Positions 1 through 9,740 of a stretch of 64,000 nt of DNA are shown here, in pieces. The DNA lies in the NCBI GenBank assembly GCA_037043015.1, contig CM073321.1:21511001-21575000 (forward strand). Reading direction: 5' to 3'. How positions within the stretch are numbered: position 1 is the first letter of the stretch; each line of letters opens with the position of its first letter. Source of the stretch: Bryum argenteum (Eukaryota > Streptophyta > Bryopsida > Bryales > Bryaceae). The notes below the pieces were generated by a model that was given only the letters and a program-made list of their open reading frames with translations, had not been told where the DNA came from and searched no databases. A program made the translations under genes and the position numbers.

Positions 1-46
1 TGTGAGCGTTGAGCGGTGAGCGGTGAGCGGTGAGCGGTAAAGTTTG
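1..46 (+). repeat. Left terminal inverted repeat of element A
   Basis: The window opens with TGTGAGCGTTGAGCGG followed by further GTGAGCGG units and a GGTAAAG edge. The first roughly 31 bases match the reverse complement of 13,809-13,840 almost base for base. One more degenerate TTTGAGCGGTAAG unit follows to about base 56. Confidence 0.85.
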
Positions 47-890
47 AGCGGTAAGAAAAAAAAAATTAAAAGTTAATGGCCCTATTACCATGTAATGGGT
101 GGTTCTGAAAATTTGAAATGGTTATTTTTAGGCCTAAAAGTACCCAAAACTGTGGATATAGGTCCTTTATGCATTTCTTTGCATGGTATTGGGGTCCTAC
201 AATATTTCATAAATATTCCACATTTGTAAGTTTAAGTAAAAGTTAATTAAATTAGGGTTTACATCATCATATGTAACCCATACAATTCAAATCATAGACT
301 GGCCTCGTTCACTCTCAAAGACAATACTTTAACCGAAATTAGGGAGGGCCCATTAGGACATCAATAAATTTACTCTAATTATTTTAATATGTATAGTATA
401 ATTAGGGCTGATGTCATCAATTTCCTATTACACTTATAAAAAATATATGTAAATTCTTTCTGTATTTATAATGTGAAGTTTATAACTTCAAGTCGTCTTT
501 CCGTGTCTCCTTGTAAGGTGTACAAAAAGACATTCACGTGGCATTGTAGTGGTCCGAGTTCGAATCTCCTCGGGCTCGTTTGAGCGTTGCAGTGCGTCGT
601 AAAGCAGCTATCCTGAGCTATACAAACAATGAACTAGAGCCCCTACCAACATTGGCTAGAATGAATCACTTCAATTGAAAATAAAGAAACGTTCTGAAAC
701 TTTTAGTTTGCATTGAGTTTAAAACTTAAACATTTAGATATAAATTAAGGAAGCGTTAAACTTTCATGATTAATAGGTAAACATCATATATAGATATATT
801 AACGTATAATAAAACCACATGTATGACCAATGCCGTAGGGCAACTATATATCTCTACGTAGTCCAAACCAAACCAGGAAAATACAAACTA
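47..890. other. Left subterminal non-coding region of element A
   Basis: AT-rich, with no convincing ORF. Several blocks align with the region just inside the left end of element C (27,436-28,000). One is a stretch reading CCCAAAACTGTGGATATAGG here and CCCCAAATCCTTGGATTTAG there; another is ATTAGGGCTGAYGTCAT, seen here near 402-418. These conserved blocks may be subterminal transposase sites or the 3' region of the methyltransferase-like gene. A tRNA-like fragment lies at 538-580. Confidence 0.5.
538..580 (+). other. tRNA-like A box / B box fragment, possible SINE relic
   Basis: A stretch resembling an A box (GTGGCATTGTAGTGGTCC) is followed at once by a good B box and T-arm (GAGTTCGAATCTC, then CTCGGGCTCG). 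No anticodon arm lies between them, so it is not a tRNA gene. A tRNA-derived SINE head or a chance match are both possible. Confidence 0.25.
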
Positions 891-3800
891 CTAAGAAGTT
901 GATGGTGAACGACCATTAAAGTGTTGGTCACACTGATCAGCCTCATCGTCTATAAACGCAAGCACTCTCGAGCTAAAGCGTCGACGTCTACTAGTGTCGG
1001 ATAAGACGGGAGAAGGGGCAGCCACAAATTCCTGAGCTATCCGCTCCGCATAAGATGGTAGGGTGAAGGTTTGCGGAGGACTGCTGTAGGGACTTGCGCC
1101 GCCAATCAAGCGTCGATTGGAACCTGCGATCCTAAAAGTACATAAAAAGTCAATACCAATAAATTTCTAGCAATTGAAGGTGACAATAGAAGGGGGTTGG
1201 GGAAAGTAAGAGATAAGTACGCACAAAATGTTGGGCGTAGCTTCTTCTGAAGCGGTTCAGATGTGTCACTGTCGTAGTCATAAACTGGACCCGAATCGCC
1301 GCTTTCTTCCTCAAAAGCGGTACCATCCACGTATGCCGATAAAAGTCCGTCAAATATCTCTTCATCAGCTTCAACAGCAATGAGATGACGGTTCGATCGC
1401 GCGCAGGCAAGCACAGAAGCACCTACATACCAGCAACCAACATCAGAACTACAATATTGAATAAGTTGAATGAGAGATGGTATTAGTAACAACTAACCAG
1501 TACTAGGGCTCCAGTCAAAGACGATTCCCCGCTCGTCTGTGAGAGAATCAATAAAACACTGGATGAAGGAGGGATCCTTCTCTCGCGAGCTACGCCACGG
1601 GGTACCATCTTCCTTCTTCCGAATGGAATCATTGCTCGCAAAATTGAAAACATGGTCCTCCTCGTCGGGAAGAATAGGTACACCTGCGTACTCTTTTGCA
1701 ACCTGTCTTATGGAGAATCTCGTGGAAAATGACTTCCGAACAAAAACCTTAATGTGGAAGTTGTGTGTCTGCAAAATCCAATAGATGAGAGAGATTTAAA
1801 GAAACGTTGTAAATAATCATGAATAATAATTTGAATGTAGAATGAAGACCATACCGTTTTTACGTGGGGGTTCGTCGAGGCCATTGGCATGGGATTATAT
1901 CCCCACCATTCTCGCACCATTCGGAATTCAAAAGCCTTTGACTCGGCATCCAGAGGTTTCTCGACTCGACGGTCCTTGGGATGCATAACAAGTATCGCAC
2001 CCTCGTCTGTCAAGTTGTAGAAAGCAAAAAATAAAACACTCTCGAAGTAGCTTTTCTCTCGCTTGTTCCATGAAAGGATTTCGACGGGCGACACGTCAGG
2101 CACGGGTAAGTTCTCGGGAACGTCTGCGTAGAGGAGATCAATGCCGGGATGCGGGTGTTTCGCACCCATCTCCTTACATGGGTACTTCCTCTCCTTGCCA
2201 ATCTTTGGAAATCACAAAAAGTTACACATGTTATAAGCGATGTGTTCCCATCAGAATTTAAGAAATAAAGAATGTAATAAAAAATTTAAGACACAATACC
2301 TTTCTGATGTGGTTGATGATGTCCATCACCTGTGTGTCCCAATCTTTTGTTTCATGAGCTGCCTTTTGAACAGAAGCTCCGATGTCCCCTTTTTCCAAGT
2401 TCATTGGGAGAGAAATAGTAATCTCAGAAGACAAACACTCTCCAACATGCTTCGGTTCAAGGAATGGGAGTGAAGCGAACTTCTTTCCGGAGTTGTGGTC
2501 GGCTGTGACAGATTGAGGAGGGGACCCTGCATTTGTAAGAGCGCCTGCAGAAATCTGAGTCAGTTGTCGACCGCGTCTACGTGCATTGTTGGTCGCTTCA
2601 TGTGATGCCTGAGTTAAATCAGCTTCTTCTGGACCTTGAATGTCTTCTGCGAGGGGAGCAATTTCTTCGGATTCTTCGTGAAGATCAACTACAGGCTCCG
2701 CTACAGCGTTGCGTCGTTTTTTGTTGGCCCGACGTTTGAGCGGTTGAGCAGAAGGAGGTGAAGAGAGAGGGGCAGGATCGGCTGGCAAAATTGAGAGGTC
2801 CTCATCGTCGTCATTGTTGTCTATCTCCATAGGTGCGGAGCCAGCAGCGCTTGTACCGAGGTTTCGTATAAGATGCTTCTCCTCCTTATGAACGTAGTTA
2901 TCCTGGCACTCAAGGAACCAACCACCAGTCAGTAATTGTGTTGTGGTAAACCGCCTCTGTTGGTCACCGGAGAAGAAGGTGGAGGGATCGTTGGACACGG
3001 AGACGTCATCGAACTCTACTGGAATGGCCCAAGAAGCTAGTGCTCCTTTCGCAACAAGCTCTTGTTTCAGATACCTACATTCAAGAAGATAAATTAGAAT
3101 GACAGAATTGAATGTTTAATAAAAAATATGTTACATTGAAATGATAATCGAAATACATACCGGAATAAAAGACGTTTTATTGTAACTTTGCCACCACCAA
3201 TCTTTTGAAGATCGGATCCTTTAATGAACCTCGGGCTAGCATTAAGAGAAAGGTAGTTTCCAAATGCCTTCTCCCATAAAAGCAACCTTCACTTCTCAAC
3301 GTACGCAGATGGTTTTAAGACGGAATCATTCCATTGAATGTTGAGATTGTCATCTTCCACTAGTTTCTGCAATTCAGTTGAAAGGGATTGCTCTAGTTGG
3401 AAAAGAAGAAATTTTGTTAGAATTAAAAATATTGTAACGACAATACTATAGAAAACATGGTAAAATCCTTTAAGTTACCTGAGTCCAAAGAGATGCGCGA
3501 TGTAGGAAAGCAAGCAATGTTTTATCTTTCATCGGACGATCTTCCGGAAAGTGAACAGATCGACGAACTTCGGATGATGAGTTCCACCACTGCAGCCACT
3601 TTCCCTTGAAATCGAAGTGAACGTTTGTGGTGGCTACCATTTGCAAACGATCATTTGTCATATCCGGTTTCTGGTTATTGCTGTAGTGAGAGTAAATCTG
3701 CACATGAAGGAAATTGACAAAGTTCAATTGTGATGTATGACTAAAAGACCATTAGGCTAATATTGAATTTGAGTAGGAAGCGAAGTATACCTCTTTTGGG

Positions 3801-5168
3801 AATACCTTCCCAAGTTTGTTGTTGGCAACAGCGACCATCTTGTCGAAATTCTTGCCACGAATCGATTTAATTTCTGATTTAATGGCGTTATCCATGGCAC
3901 TCCATACTCCCGGCCCTGTTTGTTTATCCTTAGGTACAGTGGCGTAGTAAGTTGCTTCAGCCTCATCCGATGCTTTCGCTAACCTCCTCTGTATAAAATT
4001 TCAATATCAGTCAGAAGGTGCGAAGATCCAAACGCAAATAATTACGATAAAGCACATGAAAATCAACCTACCGCATACAAGAATTTGACGAAAACGTTGG
4101 TGTAACCGGATACCAAGTTTCTTTTTTGGCTTTGGCGTTTTTGCAAATTCTGTAATCTTCCGGGGAGATGAGGTCCTTGAAGTCCTCCAGTTTCAATTTC
4201 CCAAATTTTCTCATGCGTTGCAATTTTGCACACAGACCGTCTTCGACATGGTCATGTTCGGTAGACCTACACAGCGGGATCAGAAATTAGAAATAGCCAA
4301 GTGAAAGAAATGAAATAAACATTTTCGAATGAATGTGACAAGTACTTACCAATTTATGTCGTTCATGGCGTCTAGAAGGAGATTGCTCTCTCCACGAGCA
4401 TCGAGAACGATGCAGTCGACTGAGATGTACCACGAAGGATCCATCTTGTGGTATCTATCAATGTGACACATCCAGGCAGTAACATGGTGGTTACCTTCGT
4501 ACACATAGTAATACTTGCCACTGAGATGTTGAAGATCGGGATCAGACTCCAGCATCGTCTCGAACTCATCATTTGCAGCTTTCCACAGAGGATTAGACCA
4601 AACTGCATCATCGGCACCAACCATTTTCTCTCTCCCTTTCCTATCAAAGGGAGAAACGTACATCACCCGATCGCCTTCCCGATAGCCTTTATTGAACTCA
4701 TTCTCCAACTTCCTTACGTCTTGTTCCGATATAGGACGAACCTTTGGATAACAGACGAGACGACACAAAGGAATCAGCATGCGAGACTTTTTAACAGGTT
4801 TAAAACGAAACCTCTTAATGATCGCAATGGAATCACTTTTGTGAATCATTCTCATTTCGTTAGCACTCCAATCTGGATCTGTCTTGAAGATGAGTTGGCA
4901 TATGGACGATTCCAACATTGACACTCCCAGGCAGAGGAGTGTCTTCATCTTCGGAAATTGCCTCGAGTCCATCATGATGGTGCACGGCTTCAGGATGGGG
5001 CTGAGTTTTGGAAGGACTCTCTTCCGGGAGTCCACCGCGAATGTTATCAACATTAGCGACAGTTTCACGTAACTGTTCATCTCCATCGATCGAGAGAGTT
5101 CGTGGAGAAGGAAAAAGAGGCGGGTTGCATTCGTCATCTTCATCGGTATGGTCTTGAGCTAAGTTCAT
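891..5168 (-). pseudogene. ParB-like domain plus N4/N6-type DNA-methyltransferase-like protein (broken)
   Basis: Ten exons can be read with GT..AG borders: 5168-4350, 4266-4072, 3988-3791, 3697-3479, 3390-3161, 3074-2300, 2202-1855, 1768-1498, 1422-1221, 1131-891. Exon 1 encodes an acidic leader, then a ParB-like segment: RPISEQDV (plus about 4,718-4,742) and YEGNHHVTAW (about 4,470-4,500). Exon 6 is acidic with an NLS-like KKRR. Exon 7 has GIDLLYADVPENLPV, in the position of methyltransferase motif IV, and GAILVMHP. Exons 8-9 join to give DWSPSTGASVLACARS..LIAVEADEEIF, a motif I-like segment. The order IV then I is that of permuted (beta-class) enzymes. Canonical DPPY is ADVPE here, so catalysis is doubtful. 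Three lesions are visible against copy C or from exon phase: a 2-base deletion at 4,880, a frame change in exon 2 (about 4,125-4,160), and TGA at 3,289-3,291. Family assignment is inferred from motifs. Confidence 0.7.
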
Positions 5169-5308
5169 CTGGCAATATAGAAACCAAATTCAGCACACCA
5201 CCAAAAATAATAAGAGTGTGTCAAATTAACAATGCGATAAAAGTAAATAAACACAATGGCTTTATAATCAAATACATGATAAACTCATGAGATCAACAAA
5301 CGAGACAA

Positions 5309-5683
5309 CTAAGGTAAGCGCAATTTTGCGGCAAGTCGTGGAGAGCGTCTTGGGGCATCTCTAGCTAATGCTATCGCCTCGAAACGTCTAGCTTTGGCCC
5401 CATTTTGTTTAATTCGCAGGTTAACCGCTCGTGCAACCCGATCAACGTCAACACATGAAGTGAGACGGACAGGGTAGGTAGGAGGCGGAGTAACGGGAAC
5501 GGAAGATAATGGTATCACTAGACGACGGGACTCTACGTAAGTCATGACACTATCTCTCAGAGTTGACAAGTCGCTGTCCGCGTCAGACTCCTCTTCAAGA
5601 ACAACTTTCTTTCGCTCTAACGGATCATGGAAAACCACACGAAACCAAAGGTATGTCAAATTCCAGAGAGCGTTAACCAACAT
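5309..5683 (-). CDS. Small basic-tailed protein, companion ORF of the element
   Basis: An open frame of 124 codons, 140 bases upstream of the methyltransferase-like gene on the same strand. I do not recognise the family. The protein has an acidic patch (EEESDADSDLSTLRD), a middle rich in Pro and hydrophobic residues, and a basic C-terminus KARRFEAIALAR..RRSPRLAAK that looks like a nuclear localisation or DNA-contact tail. The ORF at 38,284-38,563 in element C aligns along its length (EESDVDSNLS, TSPVCPTK, RRSPRLASK) and ends with its own stop just after the same motif. Conservation of the reading frame between two decayed copies supports it as a real gene. The N-terminal about 30 residues have no counterpart in copy C, so the start is uncertain. 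Confidence 0.5.
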   Translation of the reverse strand: MLVNALWNLTYLWFRVVFHDPLERKKVVLEEESDADSDLSTLRDSVMTYVESRRLVIPLSSVPVTPPPTYPVRLTSCVDVDRVARAVNLRIKQNGAKARRFEAIALARDAPRRSPRLAAKLRLP

Positions 5684-5969
5684 TAAACACTATCCACCAT
5701 CTACCCAATTATAATATATATAATAGAATAAGATAATAGAACTTTTAAAAAATAAAACTACTATCACAATCGACCAAAGTTTCACAGATGAAAGCGTTAA
5801 ATACACACTCCAAGCACACGAAGGGTTCATGGTTCCAAAACCTGGATTCTAACAAACGGAGGGCCTTTCACCCCCTCCCATGCTCTTTATCAAAAAATAA
5901 GGGAGTGGCAATTGAGCGATGAATCTAAGAACTCAGAGAAAGAAAAATTTATAAGGCAGCGCTTTACTA
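5684..5969. other. Non-coding spacer of element A
   Basis: AT-rich spacer upstream of the small ORF, presumably its promoter region. I see no gene or RNA in it. Confidence 0.4.
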
Positions 5970-7060
5970 GTGCACAGGAGGACCACGAGTCACACGAAGA
6001 CCACAACGGGGAGATCATGAAGGTAAGAGGAATCTAATTTTTTCTGAAAAAAAGTGAAAAAAGACAGAGCTCCCCGAGCCTTCACAACAAGGCGATGACG
6101 AGGTGGTGGCGAGCGCGAGCCCAAACCACGCTCGAAGACAGGATCCTCGCGGGCAAAGACAGACCCCTGCCAAGCTTCAGAGCCACTTCAGAGCTCGAAT
6201 TCCACAAACATCTGCGAGAAGCCATCACATGATACCCGAATCAGCAGAAGGCAGGGGACGACGTGGTGGCGAGCTCGACCTCGAACCAACCTCCAAGGCT
6301 GGATCCTCGCGGGCAATGCCTTTCACCTGCAAGCTTACCCGCATCCCCAACCTCGAAGGCGGCACCACCAGCGCACAGGAGGACCACGAGTCACACAGAC
6401 ACCACACCGACATTCTCATGAATGAGAGTGGAATCAAAAAATTTAAAAAAAAAAGTGAATCGCGCGCTCCTCCTCCGGCGTCGACGCAAGGCTGGGAGGC
6501 AGGGGCCGTTTCGGAGCTCGAATTCCACAAACATCCGCGAGATGCCATCACACGATACCCGAATCAGCAGAAGGCAGGGGACGACGTGGTGGCGAGCTCG
6601 ACCTCGAACCAACCTCCAAGGCTGGATCCTCGCGGGCAATGCCTTTCACCTGCAAGCTTACCCGCATCCCCAACCTCGAAGGCGGCACCACCAGCGCACA
6701 GGAGGACCACGAGTCACACAGACACCACACCGACATTCTCATGAATGAGAGTGGAATCAAAATTTTAAAAAAAAAAGTGAAATTGGCAACGCTCCTCCAG
6801 CCTTGCGTCGACGCAAGGCTGGGAGGCAGGGGCCGTTTCGGAGCTCGAATTCCACAAACATCCGCAAGATGCCATCACACGATACCCGAATCAGCAGAAG
6901 GCAGGGGACGACGTGGTGGCGAGCTCGACCTCGAACCAACCTCCAAGGCAGGATCCTCGCGGGCAAAGCCTTTCACCTGCTAGCTTACCCGCATCCCCAA
7001 CCTCGAAGGCGCGCCACCAGCGCACAGGAGGACCACGAGTCACACGAAGATCACACAATA
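5970..7060. repeat. Tandem repeat, unit about 323 bp, roughly 3.4 copies
   Basis: The phrase GCACAGGAGGACCACGAGTC recurs at about 5,971, 6,373, 6,696 and 7,021. Units share an A-rich AAAAAAAGTGA tract, a GAATTCCACAAACATC block and a GGCAGGGGACGACGTGGTGG block. The last intervals are 323 and 325 bp; the first is about 400 bp. The ORFs that can be drawn through it on both strands simply repeat with the unit and are not credible genes. No such block was seen in element C. Confidence 0.85.
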
Positions 7061-8444
7061 GTGGCGACACGGGCTGTGCGGAGGTGTGGCATTCGGCCTC
7101 AGCAGTTTTCAGCAGAACATGGAGTATCCCGAAAACACCATGGACAAATTTCCACTGCAATCCAGCACACACTGTGACCATGATAAAACAGAACTTCAAA
7201 CATTTCAGGTCTCCATACTTACCTTCAATCGGTTGAAGTAAAAAGCCTCCAATTCGGCCCGCGTTTTGACTGCATCTCATTTTGATGGACAACAAGCTGA
7301 TTTGTAATACTCCTTGTAAAACTCCGCAAACAAGCTAGACTCGGACAATTGCATACTCACATTCTGGAGATCAACCTCGACGTTCTCTTCTTCTGGCTGC
7401 TTCGTTACTTCATCTTCTTCCCCCAATCTCGCCATTTCTCCCTGTACTTGTGCAAACGCAGATCCTTCCTCCAACACTAACTGGACATTCAAACATCAGA
7501 CACTCACAGTCGAGAAGCAAAGGGAGGCCATGAAGATCATCGTTCTTATCATGCTCGTTGACATCCACCCAAATCCAACTGTTAAATATAGCTACATCTC
7601 TGACAAAGCTCGATTTCTGACTCTGAGGTGCTAGTGCTTTTTTTTAGCCATCTGACAATTCCTACGAATATATTTCTGCCGAGCTATTCACTAAGCGGAA
7701 TCAACAGGAGTATTTTCTAATGTAGGTCCTGGCAAGGGCGGCGCTTGAAAGAGGCCAGCCGATGCCATGGCCACACCGAAGTTCATCGTGCGCAAAAGTC
7801 ACCGAGACAGCGGAGGATTTGATGACAGCAGAGGATACGATGTTCCCGAGGGACTGCCAAGCTCGGCGGATCAGCGTTTAGCGGAAAGTGACGAAGGCCA
7901 GCTGAGAGGCTTTGGAGTGGTGTGATCCGGGTATCATTGGGCTGCGGATCCGGGTACACTGGCGGGCATCGGGGTTCGGCGAAGCCCTGCTCGCGGTTTC
8001 AGTCCACCATGCGGCTGCCGTGATGCTGCGATGGGGCTGCCATGGAGCAGCGATGGGGCTGCCATCGGGCAGCCATTGGGCTGCCATGGGGCTCCCACCT
8101 CGACAAGACCCTCTCTTCAAATTACTAATACATTACTTTGTCCGCATTAAATTTATCAATACAACGTATTGTACTTTTGATCAGCGCACTTAGACAGTGC
8201 AAACAATATTAAGATGAAATATACGTATGACATCAAACCAAACGAATACTCATTAGTTTTAACATCATTGTACTCATTATACTCATTATACTCATTATAT
8301 ACGGTTCATGACACTCTTGTTTGTATTTGTCCAAGAAACCATTAAATTCGCATCGTTCTCTCATACATTTGAATACTTTCGTGCATGTTTCGTATATTTC
8401 AAACCACTATCAGAACCATGGTTGCACTATATGAAATAGATTAC
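7061..8444. other. Spacer of element A without a recognisable gene
   Basis: A mixed-composition stretch. A 71-codon minus-strand ORF at 7,277-7,492 (acidic, Glu-rich, ending YKEYYKSACCPSK) matches nothing I know and has no counterpart in element C. At 8,000-8,095 a short imperfect repeat of GGGCTGCCAT occurs several times. Otherwise I see nothing. The stretch between the small ORF and the two-exon gene therefore seems free to vary between copies. Confidence 0.4.
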
Positions 8445-9190
8445 TCAGTCCTGTGTCCTGATATTGAAAAATGAACTCTCCTTGACAGTATACTTAACCA
8501 GCCCTAGGTCCTCCCAATATACCAGGAAGTAGGGTTTCCCATGTACCTCCTCTAAGTCTTCTGCACTTGTCTCAAATCCATCCGCTACCTCATTATGTGT
8601 CCCCGGCTGAGAAAAGGCTTCTGCTCGCTCGCCAATATCAGTGACCCTTTTCTCTTCAAAAGTTGCTGCTTCATCTCCTGATCCATCGTCTTCCTCTTCC
8701 AATCCTATTTGATCCTGAAGTCAACCCATTTTGTAATTAATCCATATCCCGTATTTATGGAATATATTGACGTTTACAAATATCCACATAATTGTATCAT
8801 AGACTACTTTATTACCTCATGTGTAGAGTCCACACCTCCATCGTCAAGCCCATCTAAGCAAAGAGTCTCGCTAGACGTCCTGAACTGCCCTCTACGCCCT
8901 TCTTCCTCCTCGGCTTCAGCTTCGTCTGTCCCGACACTCTCTGGGACGCTGTCGAGGTTGAGCGATCGCATTTTGATAGTCCGCCTGAATGGCGGTAGCA
9001 CATCATCGTCGATCAAGAGGTCATACCCGTCTGGCTCCCGATCATCGCCGCTACAGCTTCTCCCATCGCGCTTCCGCAAAGCACTACGCCTTTGCGCTTT
9101 AGAATTAGTAAACTTCGTACCACCTCTCCGCTTCTTCTTTCGCTGGCCTATCTCTTTTCCTCTCTCACTACCGCTAGCGGATTCGTCCAT
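8445..9190 (-). CDS. Two-exon nuclear-type protein with KPYFLVYW motif, divergent from the transposase
   Basis: Exon 1 is 9190-8806 or so (donor GAG|GTAATA) and exon 2 ends at 8445 (acceptor CTTCAG|GATCAA), with reading phase preserved. The start at MDES is chosen because the same Met is at 58,495 in element C. The protein begins with a strongly basic block (QRKKKRRGGTKF..KAQRRSALRKR), continues with an acidic middle (DEAEAEEEEG, LEEEDDGSGDE) and ends with GKPYFLVYWEDLGLVKYTV. That last motif is kept in element C as KPYFLVYW followed by KYT. It vaguely recalls chromo-like modules, but the match is too short to claim one. Gene function is unknown. It lies head-to-head with the transposase, about 550 bp apart. 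Confidence 0.55.
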
Positions 9191-9740
9191 ACTGCTTGCA
9201 ATAAGATATCTTATCACACGTAGAAGCTAACGAGTCCAAGTAATCCCACTACAAATGAAGATGTCAAACTATCAGTTTGAACTCCATTATATAAGCTCCC
9301 CATGCGGCTAAGAAACCCTAATCAGCCACCATGTATTCCCTAGCATCTCGCTATAACCGTGTCTGACAATCCATAATAAGTTAACTTTTAATCGCATCTA
9401 TTATCTAACTAAATATCTGACAATGACTGCCGCCGTCACCTTACATCTTGCACCTACTTATTTTATCGAGGAATTTATTATTTTTAATCGTAACTACTTA
9501 ATGGCATTTTGTCAGTCCAGAGAATTTAAATATTATGGGTAATGCGCATTCAAATCATCATGCTCACAATTCAAAGTATCCGGTATCTATACGTTTTATT
9601 ATAAGTAATTACGCCTAATAGGTATTCTATACCTATGCAATCACCCTACACCAAATTCTCGTATTTCAACATTCGAAATGCACCTGAGACTCTCTTTCTC
9701 CGCGCACTTGTTGATGTTGTCTTCTTCGCCTACGTCTATC
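9191..9740. promoter_or_regulatory. Divergent promoter region between the two-exon gene and the transposase
   Basis: The interval is almost the same length in element C (58,496-59,055). Two short blocks are conserved: CTCCATTATATAAGC at about 9,281-9,296, with a TATA-like core (CTCCATTATAAGC in C), and TGACAATGACTGCCGCCGTCAC at about 9,418-9,440 (TGACAAAGACGGCCGCCGTCAC in C). Sharing of length and blocks while the surroundings drift suggests a bidirectional promoter. This is an inference. Confidence 0.45.

Noticed and set aside
6103-7236. Several long overlapping ORFs
   Set aside because: They run through the 323-bp tandem repeat, repeat with it on both strands, and show no domain.
8709-9230. 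A 173-codon plus-strand ORF, Ser/Pro-rich
   Set aside because: It is antisense to the two-exon gene, which is supported by a second copy and by splice sites.
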